Shown here: piece after piece, positions 25,470 to 38,036 of the stretch
How positions within the stretch are numbered: the stretch's first letter is position 1
Layout: each line of letters starts with the position of its first letter
Source of the DNA: Solea solea
Taxonomy: Eukaryota; Chordata; Actinopteri; Pleuronectiformes; Soleidae
Direction of reading: 5' to 3'
NCBI RefSeq assembly: GCF_958295425.1
Contig: NC_081153.1
Span: forward strand, 3,932,888-3,996,887
Length of the DNA stretch: 64,000 nucleotides
Translations under genes and position numbers: made by a program
The notes under the pieces: generated by a model
Told to the model about the DNA's origin: nothing
Seen by the model: the letters and a program-made list of their open reading frames with translations, nothing else
Databases searched by the model: none

Positions 25470-26764
25470 CTCTGCTCACCACTCAGCTCAGCATGTGCTG
25501 TAATCTCGGATGCCTCAGAGGGAGAGCTGCACCGAATCACTCCATAAATGTATGAGTGTCCAAAATGAAGAGGAGCTGAGAAATGTGTGGGCAGTGGGCT
25601 GGGAAGCATGTCCAAGCTTACTAACAGGATGGTGGGGGCACGGTGTGGGTGGGGTGGAGCTCTAAGTGGGTGTGTGGGTGGGTTGTGGGGAGAAAGGGAA
25701 AGGGGCAGGAGCCTTGTATGTAATGTCTGTAGACAGAGGCTTTTCCTTGCAGTATTTATTTTGAGGAGTTGACCTTTGGCCTTTATTCGTAGACGCTCAG
25801 CACCATATTGTCCTTCAGCGGTGTGCTTCACACAGTAATTAACATTCAACACTTTAAATGTCAGATTTTCTTTTTTTAAGAAAGCAATTTGAGGTACAAT
25901 ATATTTAGCAGCATGACCTGCAAGGGAAACGTGTAACATACAGAACAGGGTATAGTTGCACTGTGTGGGTAAGGAACAAGGCTACATTACTCTGAACACT
26001 TCTTCCTTGGTTGTGATCTCCTGCTCACTTTTATTTATTTATTTATTTTGAGAGGAGAGGATCTTTATTGTCCTTAGACAACCGGAATTACAATTCTCTT
26101 TGGAGTAGTAACAAGTGTGTGGACACTGTGTTTAAGTTAATTTGGATATGCATGTCTTTAGGGAAACATCATGGCAGCTATTGTGATCCTCTAGATCTTC
26201 CTCTAGATCCTCTTCTAGATCCTAGAAGTATAGATGTAGGGGGTTGTTGTTGTTTATGATAGTCAACATGTTGCCAGATCTCAGATGACCACAATGTCCT
26301 AAAAACTGATGAAAAATCAGAAATGACGGCCAACTTGATTCATATTTTCCTCCAGTTCCACAAGTATCGTTGCAGGCACCATGACTTATTTACCTCCAAC
26401 AACACCCATCATTTCCATATTTTGTGCAGGGATTTGACCCGGACAACCTCCACTTCTTTTCTTCCACTTTCCACATTTCCAAGATAAATTACGTACGTAC
26501 AGGTGAAGTCAATTAGTCGGATTCAGTTGTTCATATTGAGTGGGTCTGAATCGATACATATTAATGATAATAGTGCAAGTGGGAAATTAGATGAGAACAT
26601 CTAGAGTCACAGATCAATAGAGTATACAGTGTACTGTGGCCCGTTGAGAAGAGAAGACTTGTTGAGTTACACTTTAATGCCAAAACCTTGAATTATAGAG
26701 GGTCAAGCCGAGCAGGAAGGAGAGTCTGAGGAGTATTATATGGAAGCCGTGTGCATTTCCCTCT

Positions 26765-26801
<37 letters not shown>

Positions 26802-27240
26802 CCACTATACTTCTCTTCTCTGTTCATCCCAACCCCTGTCTCTCTCTCTCTCTCTCTCTCCATTTGGAATGATGCACATGTATTTACTCTGTCACTTCTT
26901 TGCCACTCTTCCCTCATTTATGCTCTTCCCTAGCCCCCAGACTCCCGCTCCATCCCTCTCCCTCCCTCTCCCTCTCCTTCCCTCTCCCTCCCTGGATGAC
27001 TTTAAATGACTACAGGGAAAGTTATTTGGAGTTCAGGTAGAGTTCAGGCCCAGACCTGGTAGCCCCCTCTCTATTCTCTCTGCCTATAAGATGACATGCG
27101 AGAGTCTCCTCCGGCTTCCTCCTGACACGGGATCAGCCGCAGAGCTCAAAGCCCCTGAAATGACATCTGTGTTTCAGTCTCCTGTGGCTCAGGCTGTTTG
27201 ATCAAACAAGCTGCAGCATCCATGCTTCAGAGTGGGCACA
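25470..27240. other. no gene seen
   Basis: Includes TC tracts (26767-26800, 26838-26860), a CCCTCTCC-rich stretch (26950-26992) and a short tandem array of ctctagatc(c/t) at 26190-26224. The 166-codon minus ORF at 25439-25939 begins in intergenic DNA and ends in the C-run; it is not accepted. Confidence 0.5.
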
Positions 27241-27245
27241 CTATC

Positions 27246-27381
27246 GGTTTAGTTTAGTTTAGTTTAGTTTAGTTTAGGTTAGTTTAGTTTAATTTAATTT
27301 AATTTAATTTAATTTAATTTAATTTAATTTAATTTAATTTAATTTAATTTAATTTAATTTAATTTAATTTAATTTAATTCT

Positions 27382-27425
<44 letters not shown>
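27246..27425. repeat. compound (AGTTT)n-(AATTT)n-(CTAT)n microsatellite
   Basis: (AGTTT) units at 27246-27290 change in step into about 17 clean (AATTT) units at 27291-27379, followed by about 10 (CTAT) units at 27383-27425. One unit reads AGGTT. Confidence 0.95.
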
Positions 27426-27429
27426 CAGT

Positions 27430-30400
27430 ATCTACCTATCTAGGGTTCATAAGCTACATTTTTAGATGTTTCTTTTGGTGGATTTTGCTTTCCTTTATAA
27501 TGTTAAGCACATATAGAGAGCACATAGACACAGACAGCAGGTCCCATGAGTCAGACACACAGATTGATAGAGATGACCACAAACAGTGCAGCCATTTTGT
27601 GCCACCTTTGAGTTGTGCTGCGTGTCTTTACGGTCATTCTGTGTCTTGTTGCAGTCGACGCCTCTGTGTTGTCTTTTTTTTTGTTAAAGTTTTACTGTTG
27701 TTGTTTTGCTCCTTGTTCATGGTCATTTAGCATCCATTTGTAATCTATGCTCCGTCTCATTGTGCATGTTCCACAGTGTGTTTCATGTTTTGTAAGTGAC
27801 ATGCACTGCAGGTGAAGCACAACTCACAAGTGCTGCTGGCATTTGAAGAATTGCAGCTGCGCTTCATTATTTAGTTCACACTGGAGACCAAAGACAGGCT
27901 GTCTGACTCCTGTCCAGAGCCTCCTGCTGCAGCACATCCACACTGACACTCTGCACAGATATTACACTCTATACACCATCATAGAAGAGCATGAATGAAA
28001 GCCTTATGTGCTGTATTTGAATGTATTGTTGTTTTAATTAACAACATTAGAATCATTTACTTGTTTTCTGTGGCTATATCACTTGGTTTGTTTATAGCTG
28101 TGCACTGACCCCAGGCTCAGTGCACTCAGTTGTATTTTCTGCCCTCACTGACTCTAGGACTGCGTTGTTTAGTGCTGTGGGTGAAGCAGAGTAGAGAGGC
28201 GAGAGATGGGAGTCACAAACAGCTCTTTCTAAGTGCCTCCCCCTGCTGATTTTGGAGTGCTGTGCTACATTTATGTGCTTATCTGTAAACTATACTCCGT
28301 TTAATGTGGATTTTACTTTGAAGTAGGAGTCCTACTTGGCCTTTCTGAAGCTATTCCATGGTTAAATCAATTCATTTTATTCATTTAAATTAAAAAAAAG
28401 TTGTCCTGACACATCTTGTTTAAAATCCCCTCAATCACTTCATCCTGGTGCCAGGATTGGCAGAGTTGTGTCTAAGTCATTATAAGTCATGATTCTTTTA
28501 ATCTGGACACCCTTACTCTTACATGCATTATAATCAAACAGCATCTTTGGCCCTGGAACCACCACCTGACCCCCATGACCCCTTGTGCTACTGGCTCATA
28601 CGCTCATTTTATCGAGAGAGCATAACTCAGAATTCACATTAGCAGTTAACTTTATTAGAGCATGGTGCTAAAATAAGAGCAAATATACATTAAGTTTGCA
28701 CAACATGATCTGTTGCTCAATATAACATCATGGCAATGTGATAAGTCATGTGTGTAATTGAAGATCTCACATTTCAGCCTGTTCACAAGAGCCTTTGTGG
28801 CTCTCAGTTGATGTCTGACAAAGCTCGCCCTTGCCTCCTAGTGGCCGTGGGGGTGACTGCACCTCTTGCAGTGAAGTGAGTGCTGTGTGTGCTGGTTGTC
28901 TGTGTCAGTGTGGGTGTGTCACTGCCAAGGGTCTGTCAGTGCAGTCTACGGGCGTCCTGTAATCTGCCTGACACACGCGCGGCCCCCAGTGACTCTCTGT
29001 TATTAGGCCCATTAGACAGCCTGGGATGAGGCTGAATTTTCATTAGCTCAAGAGAACGTGTGCGCACACACTCGCACGGGCATGTGTGTGATGAGTATGT
29101 AATCCGTCTGACACCAGCCAGCCAAGAGGGGGAGACACTCGAGGGATGATGGGTAATAAGTCGGCGTTCGCGGGACAGAAGGAGCTCCTCGAGTGATTGG
29201 GTGGGCAGGTCTGCTTCTGCTGCTCTGCACTTAACTGCAGGTAAATTGCAGTGTTGATGGTGACTGTGAGGCTGTTACATGGAACTGGAACTGAGGTTTC
29301 TCAAACGCGCTGCTCTGATCACGGGAGTAAAAGCTGCCGCCGCCCCTTTATTTCCTATTCAAGTCAGGCCTCTAATTCCACGGCGTTCTCTTCTCTCTCA
29401 GCCATATCGTCCCATTCCACACTCATTTGTCGCCCCTCTATCATATCACAGTGCATTTCCCAACCAATAAGCGGAGGCACTCTTCTGTAGAAATGTATTT
29501 ATCTTTCACATGAACTCCATTCCGGCTCCACTGGTCTCTCTCCAGTAGCTCTCGCTGGCACTTAATTTCTATTAATGGTTCTGCAACCGGCGCTTGCATC
29601 CTATCCACCGGTAGTCAGGGGGAGCAGGGAGCACACATGAGGAAATATGCATAGGCAATTATCCTCTGTAATGTGTGTGGCCCCAACCACTAAAGCATCT
29701 GTGCACACGTGGGGTGTATGTGTGCATGTTGGTGTGTGTGTGTGTGTTGCAGGAAACGTGGATGTCTGCACACACACACACACACACAGTATAATTGTAA
29801 TGCAGAGGCGGATGTGATGGGTGAGAAGTAGCTTCATAAGTATGATATTTGTCAGCTCACATTAGTGTTACCCGTGTAGTAGTGTTCTGCACAGACAAAC
29901 ACAGGGACCATTGTGCGTAAACACACACACACACACACACACCTGGTATCTATCAGTGCAGCACAGCAGCAGCAGCAGCAAGAACCAGCTCATGATACAA
30001 GAGTCATCATCAGCTTTGTCCGCTGAGTATCTTGTAAACCGCCACCTGATAGCAACAGTGTTTTTCTCTCACTGTGCTCTCATTGTTGCTGGAGAGTCGT
30101 CTAATATCTGCTCAGCTGTCAGCTGGTTATAGATTTAACACAGCTCACTGGGACAGTGACAGGGGCCAATAACAGGCTCCTGGGCTTGTAAAGCCTCCAT
30201 CTGCAGAGGAAACACAGAGCAAATAAACCCAGAGGAGCCGCCACACACACACAACCCTATTAGAGCTGCTGTAATGACACTGTGGAGTGTGTTCATGCAC
30301 ACAAAGGTGTGTTAAAGTTTTATAGTGGGAGGTCAGTGATGAGGTGGGCTCAGATCTGATGGGATGAGGCCTAATAGGGTGTTTTATACGTGTGTGTGTG

Positions 30401-31500
30401 TGTACTGTAATATCTTGCTGTCATGCTTATCAGCCACCTTCAGATCTCGGCTGTTCACTTACATGTCAAATGTTATGGATGGAGGGCGACCTCCCGCATC
30501 ACACACACACACACACCCTCCCATCTTCTGAATATGCCGACAACAACAACAACATCACACACACACACACACACACTCGTGTGTACCAAACCCCCTGACC
30601 CTGCCTGATATGAAGGTTTGCCAGCCGCTGCTCTTAAACCGGTGGAACTCATCTACCTTGAAAGATGCATGCCTGCCGCACTTTCTGCTCCATCATCTCA
30701 TGTTTCTTTTACCAGACAATCCGTCAACACCTGGAAAGCCTTTAAAAAAAAAAAAATAAGACAACTCTCTATTGCTCTTCACTGCAGTTTGTCTTGCAAA
30801 GGGAAAAGTGCACAGAGACAAAACTGTCAGTTGTTGCCAAAGGCAGGTGTAGCCTTCACACAAGGGCACAGACGGGAGACTCTATCTGACAAGCACACGC
30901 CAACAAAGAGGCGTCTTTGCTTCGTGGAGAGCAACAACAAGTCGGCTCTGTGCAGGAGTTGTTGTTGGTAAACAGAAATAATGAATGTGCAAGGATGATT
31001 ACATTGAACAGCTCCTGTGACGAGAAGGCGGGAGACAACGCGTTAATTATTTCCAATATTAGTTTGTTTTATTCCTTTTCTTTATGTGTTTACGTGCGGT
31101 GCAGTGCACTTGTGTGCAGATGTATGTTAAAAGCAGGCCTGAGGGGAGAGGAATTCTTGCCAGCGAGCTCCATCCCAGAGCTAAATTACACAAGCCAGCC
31201 ATGATTTCATGCTTCACCACATTACTTCTCCTCTTTCCTCCCCCCCCTCCATTTACTCTCTCTCTCCTCCTCCTCCTCCTCCTCCTCTCCCTGTCTCATT
31301 TACCTCTTGCTTTAACCCAGCATGGATCTTATCTGGTTAAAGAGCAAAAAGAGGTCAACCACACAGCCATGCAGCATGAATATTTCATCCGTGTTTGGAT
31401 TACCATTCCCTCCAAACTTTCATTGTCCCATGTATAAAACATGCGGCGTCACACTTTCACGACTAGATCGTAACCCCTGACCTCCTAATCACAGGGTGGG
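27430..31500. other. no gene seen; scattered CA/TG repeats
   Basis: Repeats at 29734-29747, 29770-29788, 29921-29942, 30502-30516, 30556-30576 and a (CTC)n at 31266-31286. The stretch 28960-29060 and 29290-29480 is repeat-poor with gcccattagacagcct and similar motifs and may be regulatory. ORFs have no domains. Confidence 0.45.
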
Positions 31501-31530
31501 TTTGCCCTCGTCCATCGCCCCGCCATGCCA

Positions 31531-31535
<5 letters not shown>

Positions 31536-31569
<34 letters not shown>
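31536..31569. repeat. (TG)n microsatellite
   Basis: About 17 clean TG units, followed 90 bp later by the fish repeat block agtcctcatggagaccaaaa. Confidence 0.95.
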
Positions 31570-31570
<1 letters not shown>

Positions 31571-31706
31571 AGGGGCTGGATTTGAATACAACTGTAAGTG
31601 ACACCTGTATTTTGGAGCTAACCTGGTAACCTGCTGACTGTCTGTGTCCTTGTGTTGTTGCTAGGACCAGTAGTCCTCATGGAGACCAAAACCTGGTCCT
31701 AATGAG

Positions 31707-32290
31707 GTATGAATGAATGAATGAATGCATATATTTATTACATTCATATAAAAAGTAAACAATAGGCTGAAGCACATGGCTTATTTGTGCCAAGAAAATC
31801 AGAAATATAGAGAAAATACGTAAAACAGTGCACGTATGTATTATAGTACTAAACTTCACTTTGCATTGTAACCTGTAATTATTTTACATTTCAAACCAAA
31901 AGTGTTTTACACACAATTTAATTTCATCCTTGAGTTTGTTCCATAACTTCACCCCCAAAACTGACACACGTCTGTATTTAATATTTGTTTCAAACATAAA
32001 TAATCCTCGTAAGTTACAGTTTCCTTCTCTTACTTTAAAGAGCGTTTGAATGCAAACTGGAAGCGTTTTATTCACCATGCAAAAATAGGATCTCTAATGT
32101 TTTAGAATGTCTCAAAATGTTAACATAAAAGCTCCCGATGATTCCAAATATCTAACTTTATTTATTATTCAATTGTTCTTTTTAGGTAATTATAGTAGTA
32201 ATTATAGGATCTAGGTTTGTTTTGTAAGTGTTTCTCCAGATTTCGACACAGTATGACATATATGACATTACAAGGTCCAAACTTACTTCT
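31707..32290 (-). pseudogene. LINE fragment, minus strand, with (CATT)n tail
   Basis: The minus-strand ORF at 31884-32078 contains LFKVREGNCNLRG and RRVSVLGVKLWNKLKDEIK, a C-terminal segment I recognise from fish LINE ORF2 proteins. Downstream on that strand the sequence ends in a (ATTC)n run (31707-31728 on +), a usual LINE tail. It is 5'-truncated; the clade is not certain. Confidence 0.65.
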
Positions 32291-32369
32291 GTGGAACTGG
32301 TGGTAAAGTTTGGGGCTGAGCTTTAAGTTGTGGTTAGTTAAGGTTTGGGTTAGACACATGGTTGTCCTC

Positions 32370-32371
32370 AG

Positions 32372-32403
<32 letters not shown>

Positions 32404-32443
32404 ATTGTGAGTCTGGGGTTAGAGCAAGGCTAAGACCAGCTCA

Positions 32444-32481
<38 letters not shown>
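32370..32481. repeat. paired TG and CA microsatellites
   Basis: (TG)14 at 32373-32402 and (CA)16 at 32449-32481 in opposite sense, 47 bp apart, able to form a hairpin of about 30 bp. Confidence 0.9.
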
Positions 32482-32483
<2 letters not shown>

Positions 32484-32489
32484 CACTAC

Positions 32490-33030
32490 CCTCAGGCTGG
32501 ATTAGATGATGTGGTGGGAGACTGAGTGAGATTGGAAAGGAAAGAAATAAATGTGTTGGTAGGAGGGAGAAAGAGAGTGAGTAACAGATTAAGAGTGAAA
32601 TTCCAGTCTTTTGGCTGCTGGCGAGGCTCCAGCTCTAAGTTGCAGCTGTGATATTCTTTCAAGAAAAAAATCACCGCTTTCCAGATTTCTCCATGCAGCC
32701 CACATCATCTGACGTCTTCGTCTTCTGCCTTCATCTCCTCCCATCTTTCAATTGGTAAATGAGCGGTGAATAGTGAAAGCGGGGCGAGGCAGCGTGGATT
32801 TGAGTGGGTGCTTGATGGCGGGGAAAATGGGTTCGCGCGAGCCATTCTGACCTGAACCCCGCTTGTATCTCTTCGCAGACTTAGAAATGGGCTCTTTTAA
32901 ATGTATAGTTTCTCCAAAAAATTACCATACAAGCAATTCAAAATACACTGAGCCACGGGGAGGCGGAGAATATATTCAGATCACTTGACCCCAGTGTATC
33001 TGAAAAATCACAATGCATTTACCTTTGGCA
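32490..33030. other. no gene seen
   Basis: Unique sequence; 32740-32960 is repeat-poor. No supported ORF. Confidence 0.45.
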
Positions 33031-33032
<2 letters not shown>

Positions 33033-33074
<42 letters not shown>

Positions 33075-33290
33075 TGGCATAAACACTGACCTTGTCAGGA
33101 CCAGCAGTCCTCATGGAGACCAAAACCTGGTCTGAATGAAGCTGAACTTCATGTCTGAGGATCTGTGAAGTTTAGGGCTGAGATTTCATGTCCATGTTTA
33201 GTGTTAGGGATTCATTGGTTATGGTTCAGGCTTGTGACGAGACGTTCAAATGAGTGGAAGTCAATGCAGATTCCTGCAAAATAAATGATG
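33033..33290. repeat. fish repeat linked to a TG microsatellite
   Basis: A (TG)n run of about 40 bp is followed by caggaccagcagtcctcatg, gagaccaaaacctggtctga and ends near gtggaagtcaatgcaga. Related pieces lie at 31660-31706, 11340-11385 and 51420-51570. Confidence 0.6.
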
Positions 33291-34727
33291 TCATTGGCTC
33301 ATCAAAGAGGAAATGATTCTCATTTCCAGGAATAGTCTGCGTTTTCTTGGTGCCAAGGTCTCACACGACGGCACACACACACACACACACACACACTTAG
33401 GGTGTGATGGGAGTTGTGATCCCACATCTCATCTTCACATACCTCCGTCATGTGTTTTTTTTTTTTTTTGTTTAATTCTCCAGGGATTCAGAGAGATCTA
33501 TGCTTGATTTCACTTTTCTGTCACACGTAAGGATCTCAAGGTAACGTGTTTAATGGCCTTCAGCACATCCTGCGACACTAACGGAAACGCAGCCGCGGAG
33601 AATTCACGTTTTCATTTACAAATGTCACTTTATTTTTAAACAAACAGCAGGTTTGGGTTTGTTTTTTTTGGAGTTTTCCTTTTTTTTTTCCATTGTTGTC
33701 AATTAGTGCAATTTATCACTCATGTCAAAGCGAGGAGAACATTTTAAATAGCACCAACACTTTTACCTTTTTGCTCATCAAATGCTGCTGATGAAGACGC
33801 CGGCAGATGAGAGTTCATGTTTGGTCTTACTTTGAATTCAGCTCCCTCTGTTGGAAGTGCGTCGTGTTTGTTTGTGATGACAGAAAGCTCGCAGCATTTC
33901 TAATCAAAGCCCTCGGGAGCACCTGTCTTGGTTTGGCTCCAACACTCCGCATCCCTTTGTCTTCTCACTTTGCCGTCCTTCGTCATGAAGCATCTCAGAT
34001 TGGGCTTTGACTGTAGTTTAGAAAAAGCAGTTTTTGTTGTTTTCTTTTTTTTATTCTAACTCCCGACATACTGAGAGCTTTTGTTGTGCAGTTGAAACTA
34101 AGTCATAAAAGGCAAGCAATCCACATGGGAAATATCCATTTAAAGAGGTAGAATTGTGGTCCTCCAGTGGCCTTAAGTACACCTTCAAGTTTGCTGCTCT
34201 TCATCTCTCTTTGCTGCAAATGTCACCGCGGCAGAATCAATAAAAAAAGAGGCCGTCTGTGAAGGAAAATATACTTTATTTTGATTCACGCGGCAGAGAG
34301 AGGCATTATTATTTTTAACCGCATCATACAAAAGTTGTGCTTTGTCGCGTTAGCAGTGGCAGTAAAACAACCATTAGGTCGACTGTGACACATCGTAGTG
34401 GCTCATATCTCGCTCTGCCTTCATCATCATCCTCCTCTTCCTGTCAGGCTTAAATGTGCCGATGTTTCCTCTCCAGTTATATTTGGACAGAGTGAGGCTG
34501 CAGGTGTTTGCTCATCCTTTTATGTCCTTGTTCTCATCCCTGGATATGAGGAGGAGGAGGAGGTCTTCCCACCTCATCTCCTTCTCCTCTGCAGCCAGAC
34601 AGGAGGAGACAACGTGTCACGGTGTTTGAAATCCGCTGGTCGAATATTGAACCTCAGCTCAGCTGTTCATATGCAAAACATCTTGAATTTAAAGCTGTAG
34701 ATTTGAACGTAACTAATGCTGAATAAG

Positions 34728-34788
34728 CCTCTCACCTCCTCCTCACCTCCTCCTGACCTCCTCCTGACCTCCTCCTGACTCGTTTTGT
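34728..34788. repeat. 11-bp minisatellite (CACCTCCTCCT)n
   Basis: About four and a half units of cacctcctcct / gacctcctcct. Confidence 0.85.
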
Positions 34789-34934
34789 GTCATGTCAAAT
34801 GGATGTAAGGACATAAAGCATTGTATGCTCACGTGAAATGACATAAAAAAAGACTTTTAACCCTTAGAACACTGATGTTAAAACATATAAACAGAGGCTA
34901 TAAGAAGTGCAATATAGAGTGTCTTATATCCTTT

Positions 34935-35285
34935 TAGAGCTGAAACAATTACTCCATTAATCAATTACTAAATTAATTGTCAGCTATTTTGATAATCTTT
35001 TAATTGCTTTAAAGCTTTTTTCATTATTAAAATAGGATTTCTTATTGTTTCAGCTTCTTAAATGTGAACATATCCTTCATTTCTTTGCTCCATATAACAG
35101 TGAAATCATTACAAGTGAATCGTTTTCCTTTGTGGACAAAACCATACGTTAATGATCATCATCATTAGGTTTGATGAACACTGATCGATGTCTTTTTTAA
35201 CGTTTTCTGACATTTTCTGGACCAAACAATGACTCGGTTAATCGTCAGATTATGAAAATAATCGTTAGTTGCGGCTTTTCAGCAC
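34935..35285. mobile_element. AT-rich MITE copy
   Basis: It opens agagctgaaacaattactcc and closes gaaaataatcgttagttgcg, with cttcttaaatgtgaacatat inside (complement of the shared internal motif). It belongs with 37413-37671 and 57345-57668. Confidence 0.55.
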
Positions 35286-36115
35286 AACCTAAAGGCAATC
35301 TGATGACATGACATTTTAGTTTCCTCACACCTCAGCAAAAAGCACTCACATTTGTAAAAAAAAATCCGATTGAATTTGTGAAATTCGGCTTGGCTCATTT
35401 TTATGGACACAATTTGAGTCAAATCAGATCAAATCAGATCAGTCAAGCTTTTTATGAACTGATGAGGAGACCCATGTTATGCTCTGGTAGAGAATTGAAT
35501 ATTTTAAAGTTCATGGATGGCACTTGTAACACAATAAAGAGATAAGGGCAGAAGTCCAACTGAGCGGCAGAGCAGCTCGACCTTACGAAACAGTCTGAGT
35601 TGTGACTCTGAGGTGATGAAGAATCAGCCCGGAAATTTCCGTCCAACTGAGCTCACAAAGCATCATGATTAAGTGAACTTGTGAAAAATATTTTGTGTAT
35701 TTTGTCACTTGTGTTTTCAGCGAGACTCCTGGCGAGTGCGGTCCAGCCGCGTCCGTCTGTTGTTACTAAGCAACCAACACCTGGGAGCTCCTGAGATGAC
35801 TGTGAAGTTGCTGCCGCCTCGTTTAATGAACACATTCAACAACAAAATAAAAACAAAAACAAAGATAGTAATTATTTCAAAATAAAACAGGAAACAACAT
35901 AAGACTACTCGCCCCCAGGTCATTTGTAGTTTGAAACCCCTGCTTTACATGATAACAGCCTCTCAATGGCAAGATAAAAGAAATGTAGTTTGTGGGTGGA
36001 GTTTGGTGGTTTGCTGGAGCAACATTTGCAGACATTGTTTTCCTCACATATGGAAAGATGTGTGGACTTCATGGTAAATGGCCTGTATTTAGTGTTTTTT
36101 CTCGTCTTGATGACT

Positions 36116-36150
36116 TTACACCACAGTTACACCACAGTTACACCACATAC
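36116..36150. repeat. short tandem repeat abutting the transposon end
   Basis: Three copies of an 11-bp unit, caccacagtta, lie directly before the TA|CACTG junction. Confidence 0.7.
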
Positions 36151-36711
36151 TTCAGGTTAAGTACACTGTAAGACATTTTTAGTCTGTTCAACTTGCAAAC
36201 GGAAGTTCACCTGCTGCCTTAGAATTGCAATTCAACTCAACTTAAGCATTATCCTTGTTTTGACTAATAAACTCAAGTTAATAAAGTTGAGTAAAGTGCA
36301 GTGGTATAGTTATCTCAACATTCTTCTATTAGTTATAAAGTTGATTCAACTTTCAATCGCTTTGTGGTTCAACTCGTTACAGCAAGTTCAAACAAATAAA
36401 TATCCTGTATTTACAGAGATTTAAAAGTCACTTTCTGCATTATAATAAATTACAATTTCAAGTTGATACAACTATTTTATATTGACACAACTTGTCCTAT
36501 CAAGTTAAGAAAATTTTAATTTCATATTTGTTTTAATTTGAATGTCTATTTTATTTTGACTGATGCTATCAAGCTTAATGATTTGAAATAATCACAATCG
36601 ACTCTTGCAGCTCTTGCAGTCATTTATTTGAACCACGTTAAACAGCAGCTTAAAAAACAGCTGTGCTAACAAAACCAGCCAAAATGTCTAAACCACACCA
36701 AAGACAAGTTG

Positions 36712-38036
36712 TTAAGTATCATACATTTCCACATTATAATTTGGCCCAATGTGGTGTGGGTACTGGAGGTTCAGGCAGTATGCTGCTCCCATCAGCATGG
36801 CGAAGCCTGTGGGCACATCCTGTAGGTCATGAAGAATGATTGTCTCTTATACCACCACAGCCACGTTGAAGATTTTGAGAGCAAATGCACCGTGCCGAGA
36901 TTCCTCATGTCCAATTAACAGTCCAACCTGCATTCCTCTCATCAAGGGTTTCTCCATGAGCCTGATGACGAAGATAAAGACAATTAAATTATCATAAAAG
37001 GAAAACATGTTTTTTTTTATTTTTATGAACGTCAAAATATACTGATAGAACAGTTGTGACATCTCATTATTTTATCAATACTTAAAAATTTTACAGACAT
37101 AACCCCCTTTAATACAGCCTATTGAGGGCCAGGTTGCTGCATCTTTCTTAAATTGTACTGTTTTGTATAACATGTACTGATGCTGAACAGTGGTTGAACC
37201 TTTATTCTGACAAGGTCTGCACTAATACTCAATCTCAAATAAGATTGAGATACAGTCTGACATTAGCCAGGCTAGTCCTCCATTTTATTACTGTAAATTC
37301 TGTGTAGAAGATTTTGTTAAATATGTTAAAGACTGACAGTTTCAGATTAGTCCTTGGTAGTTGGAATATTGTATATATTTTAATTATGGCAAAAAAAAAT
37401 CTGTATAAAAGACTAGGGCTGCAAATAACAACTATTTTCAAAATTCTTGATTAATCGTTGTTTCATCAATAAAATGTCAGTAAACATTGAAAATGTTGAT
37501 CAGTGTTCTTCAAACCTGGAAATTATATTCCCAGTGAATATTCACATTTAAGAAGCTGAACAATCAGAAAACTTATTTTTTCTTATTTAAAGAAAAATAC
37601 TCAAACCGATTAATCAATTATCAAAGTAGATGAAGATTAATTTATTAATCGAGTAATTTCTCCAGCCCTAGTAAATACATTGACTTACATCACACATCCT
37701 GATTACATCTGACGAATCCTCAGCCAGATCAAGTAAGGCAGCTGTTCTTTTGTGTTGGTTTGTGTCCTACACAAAAAAGGCAAGAGTATGTAAATGCAAT
37801 AGAATCCTCTATAATCATCTTATTTTGGTACATACTTATAAGAAATTAGATTTGTTTTCCTGAACAGTCCATACCTCCTGTTGAAGACACTGTAGAACAC
37901 TGCTCAGGTTTGACCTCCTCTTTGATGCCACCCCAGCTTTGTAGAGCTCCAACAGACTTGCCATTGTGGCATCTAGTCCTTCCAGAAATGACTCCAGCAG
38001 GTTTTTGGTGACAACTCTGTCGAACTCAGCACTCAG
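36712..38036 (-). pseudogene. SAMD3-like fish multi-copy gene, C-terminal exons, disrupted
   Basis: Three minus-strand exons follow in order. Exon 37875-38036 (54 codons, phase 0) starts LSAEFDRVVTKNLLESFLEG and has AG/GT borders. Exon 37689-37766 (26 codons, phase 0) has DTNQHKRTAALLDLAEDSSD. The last exon, 36712-36961, contains RGMQVGLLIGHEE, ALKIFNVAVVV and DVPTGFAMLMGAAYCLNLQY. These match the C-terminal half of the proteins named 'sterile alpha motif domain-containing protein 3-like' in fish (recognised from memory; function unknown). TAA at 36847-36849 stands where the family has an acidic codon, the junction into the last exon is out of phase by one, and the tail after LNLQYP has decayed. 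N-terminal exons are missing. Confidence 0.6.
37413..37671. mobile_element. 259-bp MITE nested between passenger exons
   Basis: Perfect 9-bp inverted ends CTAGGGCTG and CAGCCCTAG frame an AT-rich stretch full of TTAATC/GATTAA. It falls in the intron between the last two SAMD3-like exons and shares the internal cacatttaagaagctga with the repeats at 34.9 and 57.3 kb. It encodes nothing. Confidence 0.7.

Larger units (their letters stand above)
33300..36110. other. no gene seen
   Basis: Contains (CA)n (33371-33396), T-runs, a MITE copy (34935-35285), and a (AAATCAGATC)-type repeat at about 35415-35440. Otherwise unique AT-rich sequence without a supported ORF. Confidence 0.5.

Noticed and set aside
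24998..25555. 185-codon + strand ORF, the longest in the window
   Set aside because: Most of it is His-Thr repeats read from CA tracts; the rest has no recognisable domain.
25439..25939. 166-codon minus ORF
   Set aside because: It ends in the C-run (poly-Gly), has no domain, and its Pro/His-rich middle follows a GTGGG-rich stretch.
27246..27425. CRISPR-like or telomeric array
   Set aside because: Units are 4-5 bp with no spacers; it is a compound microsatellite. TTAGGG telomere repeats are absent.
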